DNA of 23,175 nt from Pseudomonadota bacterium (GTDB lineage: Bacteria > Desulfobacterota > Syntrophia > Syntrophales > JADFWA01): assembly GCA_030596145.1 (NCBI GenBank), contig JAUVKS010000004.1, positions 1 through 23,175 on the forward strand, read 5' to 3'. Position numbers and translations under genes: made by a program. Shown here in pieces: positions 14,900 to 20,430 of the stretch. The notes under the pieces are model-generated. The model was not told the origin of the DNA, searched no databases, and was given only the letters and a program-made list of their open reading frames with translations. Position 1 is the first letter of the stretch, and the number at the start of each line of letters is the position of its first letter.

Positions 14900-14976
14900 T
14901 GGTAGGCGATGCGGGACTTGAACCCGCGGCCTCTGGTTCCGGAGACCAGCGCTCTATCCAACTGAGCTAATCGCCC
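14900..14976 (-). tRNA. tRNA-Arg (anticodon CCG), CCA encoded
   Basis: On the minus strand a complete cloverleaf is seen. The acceptor GGGCGAT (14970-14976) pairs with ATCGCCT (14904-14910) with one G-U pair at position 1-72. The D-arm carries AGCTCAGTTGGATAGAGC. The anticodon stem CTGGT/ACCAG encloses CTCCGGA with anticodon CCG (Arg), and the T-arm GCGGG-TTCAAGT-CCCGC is canonical. The discriminator is A and CCA is encoded (14900-14902). It lies upstream of the rpsF promoter. Confidence 0.97.
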
Positions 14977-15066
14977 ATCAAGTAAAGCCGTTAGCATTCG
15001 ATTGAGCTGATAGCTGAGTGCATCTTATATTTTCTTTTCTTAAATTTCAATTTATTTCGACAACAC

Positions 15067-15936
15067 TCATCCGGGATAGGATAATCCTGCCACAATTTGC
15101 CTTGACGGATGAATTTTGTTCATGCTGTAGATATGAAGACCATGCACTTCATTTTTAATCAGATCTTGCGCCTGGGTGATTGCGTATTCAATGCCGTATT
15201 TTTCAATTTCTCCTGGTTTTTCTTTTAATTTATATATTTTGTGCTCGAGCTTGGACGGTATCTTGGCCCCACAAAGAGAAGCAATTCGATATACCTGTTT
15301 ATAATTCAGGATTGGGAAGATGCCAGGGATAATCGGTACCATAATCCCTATTTTCGTGGTACTGTCCCGAAATCTATAAAAATCTTCATTATTGAAAAAT
15401 AGCTGTGTAATAATAAAATCTGCGCCACTATCCACCTTACGCTTCAAGTTGATCAGATCAGCTTGAAGACTCGGAGCTTCAATATGACCCTCGGGATAAC
15501 CGGCAACACCTATGGAAAAATCATCATTTGATTTTATAAACTCAACCAGTTCATTGGCATAACCGAACCCTCTTTCTGTTTTGATGAATTTGGTTTCTCC
15601 TTCAGGTGGATCACCCCTCAGGGCAAGGATGTTTTTCATATTCACCTTTTTGAATTCATCAAGAATTCTGGAAATGTCCTCCTTTGACGATTGCACACAG
15701 GTTAGGTGAGGCAAAACTTCATTATTAAACACGTTCTTGGCTTTAGACGCGATTTCTATTGTTTTCTCTCGTGTGCTTCCCCCTGCACCATAAGTAACTG
15801 AAATAAAATGAGGATTTAATTTTCCAAGTTCCTTAATTGTTGAATAGAGGCTTTCTAAATTTCCATCCCTGGTGGGTGGGAAAACTTCAAAGGAAAGAGT
15901 GAATTTGTTTTTTGAAATTATATCACTTATTTTCAT
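15067..15936 (-). CDS. metF: Methylenetetrahydrofolate reductase
   Basis: A FAD enzyme that interconverts methylene-H4folate and methyl-H4folate, feeding methionine synthesis and, in anaerobes, the methyl branch of the Wood-Ljungdahl pathway. With ATG at 15936 it has 289 residues, the usual length; this start has AGGA eight bases upstream and the family-typical MKISDII, whereas the further in-frame TTG at 15972 would add an unconserved tail. Motifs are FTLSFEVFPPTRDGN, ISVTYGAGGS, NILALRGDPPEGE, VAGYPEGH and ADFIITQLFF. It stands alone, with tRNA-Arg behind it and the amidase gene divergent. No SAM or B12 riboswitch is seen in the 160-bp leader region, which has two TTGACA boxes on the minus strand. 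No MetV-like zinc-finger partner or other Wood-Ljungdahl gene is adjacent. Confidence 0.95.
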   Translation of the reverse strand: MKISDIISKNKFTLSFEVFPPTRDGNLESLYSTIKELGKLNPHFISVTYGAGGSTREKTIEIASKAKNVFNNEVLPHLTCVQSSKEDISRILDEFKKVNMKNILALRGDPPEGETKFIKTERGFGYANELVEFIKSNDDFSIGVAGYPEGHIEAPSLQADLINLKRKVDSGADFIITQLFFNNEDFYRFRDSTTKIGIMVPIIPGIFPILNYKQVYRIASLCGAKIPSKLEHKIYKLKEKPGEIEKYGIEYAITQAQDLIKNEVHGLHIYSMNKIHPSRQIVAGLSYPG

Positions 15937-16096
15937 AGACAGTTTCCTATCGTTTTTTTGTAAAAATGTCAATAAGGAGAACTGTTGTCAACACTTTTTC
16001 TATGCATGCTTGAAATCCTTTAATAAATCTGTTAAGTTTACATTGACACTTTAGAAATACCAACAGTTTTTTGGAAAAGGTTTCATATCTTAAGAC

Positions 16097-17782
16097 ATGA
16101 TCAAGATAAAAAAAATTATCTTTTTGACAGCACTGTTTTGCATCATCCTACCCCTTTCTAATGCCTTTGGCCTAACGAAAATTCTTAACATAAGGCACTG
16201 GGCGGCTCCTGATTATACCAGGATTGTTGTTGATACCAGTAATGAGGTGCAATTTAGTGTAGCGATGACGGCTCAAAAAATATCTGTTGATTTCAAAAGG
16301 ACTGCCTTTCCTAAAGCTATTCCTCACCAGTACATTCTGAACAAGCCAGGGATTCACAAGATAGTGGTAATGCCTCTCCCTCACCGTATGGTTAGAGTTG
16401 AATTGTGGTTGGACGGTAATGTTGAGACAAAGGTGTTTAGCTTAAAGAAACTTCAAGACAAGCCTGACCGCACAGTGATTGATGTCAAGCTTCCAGACAT
16501 AGAAAAAAGAGAGAGTGAAGAAAGAAAACAGTTCAAGGTTTCAAGAAAGAATATAATTATAGTAATAGATCCAGGCCATGGAGGGGAAGATCCTGGAGCG
16601 GTTGGACGAATGGGAACAAAGGAAAAGGATGTTGTTCTTAAAATTGCGAGAAAGTTGAGAGATGTCTTGAACAAAAAAGCAGGTTGCCAGGCTTTTCTTA
16701 CCAGAAAGGGGGACTACTATTTATCGTTTAAAAAAAGGTTGAAGATGGCAAGGGAGTATGGTGCAGATCTTTTTGTGAGCATTCACGCAGATGCTTGCAG
16801 ATCCAGGAACTCAAGGGGGAGTTCTGTTTATTGTCTATCAACCAGGAGGGCGAGTAGTGAAGCCGCAAGGCTCCTGGCCAGAAGGGAAAACCTGTCTGAC
16901 ATTATAGCCGGTTCCCCAAACGGGCAAAATAACGACGAATCTGATCCGATAACACTCAATATGGTTCAAACAGAAACGATTAATTTATCAAAAAACCTTG
17001 GGTCCTCCATTCTTAGATATATTAAAGGAATAAATCGTCTTAAGTTTAACAAAGTTCAGGTAGCACCATTCATGGTACTCAAACTGCCCGAGATCCCTTC
17101 TGTTCTGGTGGAAACGGCCTATATTTCGAATCCAAAAGAGGAACAGCTTTTGCGTGAGCCTCAATTTCAGTCTAAAATGGCAAGGGCTATAGCCTCTTCC
17201 ATAGTAGAATTTCTTCCAGTTTTTCAGCCGGCAAGTCCAGTTCGTATTGTAAAGAATGACGTGGAGACATCTCCTGCCGCGTCAACTCCAACGCAGGAAA
17301 ATATTACATACGTTGTAAGGAAGGGTGACACTTTAGAGAAGATTGCCAGGAGACATGACACCAGTATAAGCGCCTTGTTGAAACTTAACAAGATGAGGCT
17401 CAAAGATAGAATATATGTTAATCAGAGATTAAAAGTGTTTGTTGCAGTACAACCCGGAGATTCTGAATGTTCTATCTATATTGTAAGGAAGGGTGACACG
17501 TTAGAGAAGATTGCCAGGAGACATGACACCAGTATCAGTGCCTTGTTGAAACTTAACAAGATGAGGCTCAAGGATAGAATATATGTTAAGCAGAGATTAA
17601 AAGTACCTGTTGCAGTACAATCCGGAGGTTTTGAATATTCTATCTATATTGTAAGGAAGGGTGACACTTTAGAGAAAATTGCCAGGAGACATGACACCAG
17701 TATAAGCGCCTTGTTGAAACTTAACAAGATGAGGCTCAGGGACAGAATATATGTCAAGCAGAAATTGAAGGTTCCTATTTGA
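16097..17782 (+). CDS. Secreted N-acetylmuramoyl-L-alanine amidase, AMIN + Amidase_3 + three LysM
   Basis: Predicted to cleave the amide bond between N-acetylmuramic acid and the stem peptide during cell separation, in the periplasm. Residues 1-25 form a Sec signal peptide (KIKK, hydrophobic core, SNAFG). Residues about 26-130 are an AMIN domain, which targets AmiC-type enzymes to the septum. The Amidase_3 zinc domain spans about 153-375, with ligands H161 (DPGHGG), E176 (GTKEKDV) and H230 (SIHAD) and catalytic E339 (LVETAYISN). The tail has three LysM peptidoglycan-binding motifs (about 404-449, 460-505, 516-561), each with VRKGDTLEKIARRHDTSISA, almost identical in protein and DNA (56-codon period). 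It is AmiC-like (561 residues). An EnvC/NlpD-type activator would be expected elsewhere. Confidence 0.94.
   Translation: MIKIKKIIFLTALFCIILPLSNAFGLTKILNIRHWAAPDYTRIVVDTSNEVQFSVAMTAQKISVDFKRTAFPKAIPHQYILNKPGIHKIVVMPLPHRMVRVELWLDGNVETKVFSLKKLQDKPDRTVIDVKLPDIEKRESEERKQFKVSRKNIIIVIDPGHGGEDPGAVGRMGTKEKDVVLKIARKLRDVLNKKAGCQAFLTRKGDYYLSFKKRLKMAREYGADLFVSIHADACRSRNSRGSSVYCLSTRRASSEAARLLARRENLSDIIAGSPNGQNNDESDPITLNMVQTETINLSKNLGSSILRYIKGINRLKFNKVQVAPFMVLKLPEIPSVLVETAYISNPKEEQLLREPQFQSKMARAIASSIVEFLPVFQPASPVRIVKNDVETSPAASTPTQENITYVVRKGDTLEKIARRHDTSISALLKLNKMRLKDRIYVNQRLKVFVAVQPGDSECSIYIVRKGDTLEKIARRHDTSISALLKLNKMRLKDRIYVKQRLKVPVAVQSGGFEYSIYIVRKGDTLEKIARRHDTSISALLKLNKMRLRDRIYVKQKLKVPI
17313..17782 (+). 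repeat. 168-bp tandem repeat encoding LysM domains (2.8 copies)
   Basis: Copies start at 17313, 17481 and 17649 (TTGTAAGGAAGGGTGACAC) with an exact 168-bp (56-codon) period; the third ends at the stop codon. Copies differ by only a few scattered bases, mostly synonymous, and the linkers (GTACAACCCGGAGATTCTGA against GTACAATCCGGAGGTTTTGA) are also shared. This points to recent duplication or gene conversion. Confidence 0.95.
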
Positions 17783-17882
17783 GTTCTGGGAATTATATTC
17801 AATTTGATTTTATGAAAATCATTTGTTATGTTTCAATTACAAAACCGATTATTCATGAATTCAGTTCAGAGAAGGAGAGAAA

Positions 17883-18278
17883 ATGGAAATGGAGAAACCT
17901 TTGGAAAAGTATACTGTAAAGGAACTTAGAGAGATGGCTCTCGAAATGGAGGGGATTGTTGGCGTCGGCGCAATGAAGAAGGAGGAATTGATCAATGCCA
18001 TCAAGGAAGCAAAAGACATACCGGTCAAGGAAGTAAAAGACATATCGGTCAAGGAAGAAAAAGACATACCGGCCAAGGAAGAAAAAGACATACAGGTCAA
18101 GGAAGTCAGGGAGAAGCCTGTCGATAGTATAGTTGATTTGAAAAACAGAATAAAAGACCTTAAGTCAAAAATGGGTGAACTACGTGAAAAGGGGGATAAT
18201 GCCCAGGTTATCTTTCTCAGAAAGAGGATAAACAGACTTAAAAAAAGGACGAGAAGATTGGCGGAGAAAACTGCTTAA
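17883..18278 (+). CDS. Rho-N-domain-like small basic protein with octapeptide repeats
   Basis: A 131-residue cytosolic protein of unknown function. Residues 5-43 (YTVKELREMALEMEGIVGVG, KKEELINAIKEA) resemble the Rho-termination-factor N-terminal / SAP-like helical fold that binds nucleic acids. Residues 44-75 are four tandem octapeptides of the KDIPVKEV type, charged and probably disordered or helical. The C-terminus from about 83 to 131 is a very basic predicted coiled coil with RKRINRLKKRTRRLAEK. ATG at 17883 has a GGAGAG site. It lies 100 bp after the amidase and ends at a strong terminator. A role in binding RNA, DNA or ribosomes is plausible but inferred only from fold similarity and charge. 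Confidence 0.8.
   Translation: MEMEKPLEKYTVKELREMALEMEGIVGVGAMKKEELINAIKEAKDIPVKEVKDISVKEEKDIPAKEEKDIQVKEVREKPVDSIVDLKNRIKDLKSKMGELREKGDNAQVIFLRKRINRLKKRTRRLAEKTA
18012..18107 (+). repeat. Four tandem 24-bp repeats
   Basis: Units begin at 18012, 18036, 18060 and 18084, each of the form AAAGACATACCGGTCAAGGA plus four bases, with one to four differences. They encode the KDIPVKEV octapeptides. Such units can change copy number by slippage. Confidence 0.92.
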
Positions 18279-18313
18279 ATCACACCTGAGTCAACATGAT
18301 AAAAATAGAGTGG

Positions 18314-18356
18314 AAAAGGTTAGAGACGGATCAATATCTGCCTCTAACCTTTTTTG
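18314..18356 (+). terminator. Intrinsic terminator after the Rho-N-like gene
   Basis: AAAAGGTTAGAG (18314-18325) pairs perfectly with CTCTAACCTTTT (18342-18353) around a 16-base loop, and the T-run continues to 18355. It ends the plus-strand amidase/Rho-N-like region. Because the stem is symmetric and A-rich on its left side, it may also weakly stop minus-strand transcripts of the formate module that end at 18376. Confidence 0.85.
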
Positions 18357-18375
18357 TCATGTTTTTAAGAGCTTA

Positions 18376-18513
18376 CTAAAAAGCTGCCGAAGTTGAAATA
18401 ATTATCCCTACGGCAAAAATACCTGCCGCCAATCCCCACCCCGCCGTTACAAAAAGGGGTGCCAGGCCCAGCAGTAAAAATCCCACTGCAAATTTACCTT
18501 CTCCTTGTCCCAT
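18376..18513 (-). CDS. 45-residue membrane peptide, end of formate module
   Basis: An unannotated-size open frame with a perfect GGAGG site seven bases before ATG (18511-18513) and a TAG stop at 18376. The protein starts MGQGEGKFAVGF and consists of two short hydrophobic stretches (about 9-23 and 27-45) rich in Gly and Ala around TAGWG. It has no cysteine and no charge after Lys7, which points to a small membrane peptide. It follows the OB-fold membrane gene by 26 bp in the same direction and is the last gene of the fdhA unit as far as visible. I do not recognise a family. It could be a small subunit or stabiliser of a membrane complex. Coding status is supported by the ribosome-binding site and operon position. 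Confidence 0.7.
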   Translation of the reverse strand: MGQGEGKFAVGFLLLGLAPLFVTAGWGLAAGIFAVGIIISTSAAF

Positions 18514-18539
18514 AATATCCTCCTTAATATTTTAATGCT

Positions 18540-19010
18540 TTAATCATTCACCTTTGTTACGCTGACGGCGGATATGACGGGTGTTTTGCGTGCAAATATG
18601 TTTTTCATTACAATACCAAGGACATCTACCTTGTCTCCCGCCTTTATCTCTTGTGCAGGTGAAGTAAACATAATCACCCGAATACCCCCGGTTTCATCTT
18701 TGACATGAAAGTGGGGTCTGTTCAGCCATTTAAAACTTATCTTCTGCACATCACCGGTTACCCTGACAATATTGCCCGTCATCCCCAGGGTAATCTTCGC
18801 TATCTTTGAAAATCTAGCTTTCTTACTGTATTCACCTGCCGCCTGCATATAGCTCCTGCGGCTCATCCAGGCCAGGGCCATCGGGATAAGCAGCAGCAGG
18901 ATTAGTCCGGGAATGGCAAAAATCAAAAAACGTGAATCTCCGACCGTCATGTAACGGATAATCACCGCTACCGAGCATATAATAAATGTTATCCATGCAA
19001 GTGCTGACAA
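18540..19010 (-). CDS. Membrane-anchored OB-fold protein of unknown function
   Basis: A 156-residue protein with two membrane helices (about 5-20 and 26-48), a short basic stretch (SRRSYMQAAGEYSKKARFSK), and a C-terminal domain of about 85 residues. The pattern GNIVRVTGDVQKI, FHVKDETGGIRVIMF, AGDKVDVLGIV resembles a small OB-fold/NfeD-like beta-barrel. The start appears to be TTG at 19010, backed by GGAAAGGTG upstream; no in-frame ATG fits as well. It lies 12 bp after the formate channel gene and 26 bp before the 45-residue peptide, so it is very likely translated from the fdhA-region transcript. The function is not known. A role in membrane-protein quality control or cofactor/formate handling is speculation. 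Confidence 0.75.
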   Translation of the reverse strand: MSALAWITFIICSVAVIIRYMTVGDSRFLIFAIPGLILLLLIPMALAWMSRRSYMQAAGEYSKKARFSKIAKITLGMTGNIVRVTGDVQKISFKWLNRPHFHVKDETGGIRVIMFTSPAQEIKAGDKVDVLGIVMKNIFARKTPVISAVSVTKVND

Positions 19011-19022
19011 ATTACACCTTTC

Positions 19023-19904
19023 CTAATCTGTAGGTACTTCATTTCTAAACATCAGGTAATAGGCAACTCCGATGAAGAGAAATCCACCGAAGATATTTCC
19101 TATGGTGACGGGCAGGATATTCCAGAACCACACGTCTGTCCAACTGAGACCACCGTTTCCTGCCAGTAATCCACCTACCTTTCCGATTACCGCCGGATAC
19201 CAGTCGACCAGGAATTTGCCGGTGGGTAGGAAATACATGTTGGCCACGCAATGCTCAAAGCCTGAGGAGACAAATGCCATAATCGGGAACCAGACACCGA
19301 AAAACTTGCCCACGACGTTATCCGCGGTGATTGCAAGAAGGATTGCGATATTGACCAGGAAGTTACAGCCTATCGCCTTCAGGAAGCAGGACCACACCCC
19401 TGCCATTCCAACTGCCTTGTAAGTCAGTATCTTCCCAGCGGCAATATTTACAGCCGTCATCCCGAAGGCGTTGACCGCCATGGCGCCGTCCGCCTGACCG
19501 GTGACAAATGGGCCCGCTGCCATGATATAGGCATAAAAAAATGAACCGACTATGTTTCCGACATAGACCCATACCCAGTTTCTCAGTACCGAACCCCAGG
19601 TAACCCGCTTCATCATTGCTGCCATCGGTACGAGCATACAATCACCGGTAAAGAGTTCCATGCCTGTCAGGACGATTGCGATCAGTCCTACGGGGAAGAC
19701 CGCGCCGCCGATAAGTTTCGCGATTCCAGGTCCCAGATTGGCTGATACTCCTGTTACGCAGACCGTACACAGTGCGCCTCCAATAGCTATATAAGCGCCT
19801 GCCATAAAACCTCGAAGTAATAGTTGAAATACTGAAAGCTTTGATTTGTAGGTTCCAGCATTAGCTACAAGACCTACCATTTTGGGTGGTGCGTTGAATG
19901 CCAT
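19023..19904 (-). CDS. Formate/nitrite transporter family channel (FocA/FdhC type)
   Basis: A pentameric inner-membrane channel that moves formate, or related small anions. With ATG at 19904, which has an AGGAGG site, the protein has 293 residues and starts MAFNAPPKMVG; the longer in-frame extension to 20021 overlaps the previous gene and is unlikely. Six membrane segments are visible. Family features include RGFMAGAYIAIGGAL, GLIAIVLTGMELFTGDCM and NFLVNIAILLA. The second motif, with ELFTGD, corresponds to the conserved gating region of FNT channels. Linkage two genes after formate dehydrogenase makes formate the likely substrate and FdhC-type the best name, although nitrite or hydrosulfide cannot be excluded from sequence alone. 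Confidence 0.9.
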   Translation of the reverse strand: MAFNAPPKMVGLVANAGTYKSKLSVFQLLLRGFMAGAYIAIGGALCTVCVTGVSANLGPGIAKLIGGAVFPVGLIAIVLTGMELFTGDCMLVPMAAMMKRVTWGSVLRNWVWVYVGNIVGSFFYAYIMAAGPFVTGQADGAMAVNAFGMTAVNIAAGKILTYKAVGMAGVWSCFLKAIGCNFLVNIAILLAITADNVVGKFFGVWFPIMAFVSSGFEHCVANMYFLPTGKFLVDWYPAVIGKVGGLLAGNGGLSWTDVWFWNILPVTIGNIFGGFLFIGVAYYLMFRNEVPTD

Positions 19905-20010
19905 ACTTTTTATCCTCCTAACAATTAAGGTATTTTTTAGCTCAGTTTGATGCTTTCGCAGAAACTCCGTTGCCAAAAAAAATATCGGTTTTTCTGCTCG
20001 CAATAGTGCA

Positions 20011-20256
20011 TTAACTGGCAAACGCCTCTTTTATCTCCTTTTTCCATATACAGAGTAACTTGCCGCCATGGGATTGACATTGAACCAGTTCCCACTCATT
20101 TTCCCCTTCCTGATCGAGCAATTCCTCCATCTTGTCGAGACCGGCTCCCGGCAGTTCGTGGACTATGCAGACTCCCGTTTCAGCACACTCGATTTCACTT
20201 GGGGGAATGACTGCATCCAGATCGACAATACTTGTTCTGTATTTCCATCGTGCCAT
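20011..20256 (-). CDS. DUF4177-like 81-residue protein in formate module
   Basis: A small soluble protein of unknown function. ATG at 20256 has an AGGAGG site; the longer frame to 20364 runs into a repeat and is rejected. It starts MARWKYRTSIVDLD and ends with GENEWELVQCQSHGGKLLCIWKK. The W-x-Y start, the Leu-x-x-x-Gly/Glu-x-x-WELV centre and the final aromatic-basic strand resemble the DUF4177 family. Four cysteines (in ECAETGVC, VQC and LLC) could bind metal, but no standard motif is formed. It lies between fdhA and the channel gene, about 107 bp before the channel ATG, so a role in formate metabolism is inferred only from context. Confidence 0.65.
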   Translation of the reverse strand: MARWKYRTSIVDLDAVIPPSEIECAETGVCIVHELPGAGLDKMEELLDQEGENEWELVQCQSHGGKLLCIWKKEIKEAFAS

Positions 20257-20298
20257 GCTATTACCTCCTAAAAGTTTAATTGTTTTATCCTTGATGAA

Positions 20299-20419
20299 TT
20301 CGTAAAAAGTCAAAATATACACAATTTTGTCATTCCCGTGAAAACGGGAATCCAGTTTTTTCAAGTACTTGTCCGTTTATGGATTCCCGCCTACTCGGGA
20401 ATGACAGACTTTTTACGAA
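20299..20419. repeat. 121-bp MITE-like palindromic element
   Basis: Perfect 13-bp terminal inverted repeats, TTCGTAAAAAGTC (20299-20311) and GACTTTTTACGAA (20407-20419), bound a core with two further hairpins: TCATTCCCGTGAAAACGGGA and a partner with ATTCCCGCCTACTCGGGAAT. It sits between the fdhA stop and the DUF4177-like gene. It encodes the SRFHGND-type peptide typical of such repeats when read by chance. No target-site duplication is clear. It may act as an mRNA stability or partial termination element between fdhA and the downstream genes. Confidence 0.8.
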
Positions 20420-20430
20420 ACTGTTCTCCC

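Noticed and set aside
14815..14997. 60-codon open frame with RGRGFKSR peptide
   Set aside because: It is a chance translation of tRNA-Arg, a well-known artefact.
15937..15972. Upstream TTG start for metF
   Set aside because: It adds an unconserved 12-residue tail; the ATG at 15936 has a ribosome-binding site and the family-typical N-terminus.
15973..16096. SAM or cobalamin riboswitch for metF
   Set aside because: The gap is too short and shows no conserved aptamer sequence.
17313..17782. Regular repeats as a CRISPR array
   Set aside because: Period 168 bp, near-identical spacers and an in-frame LysM translation show a protein repeat.
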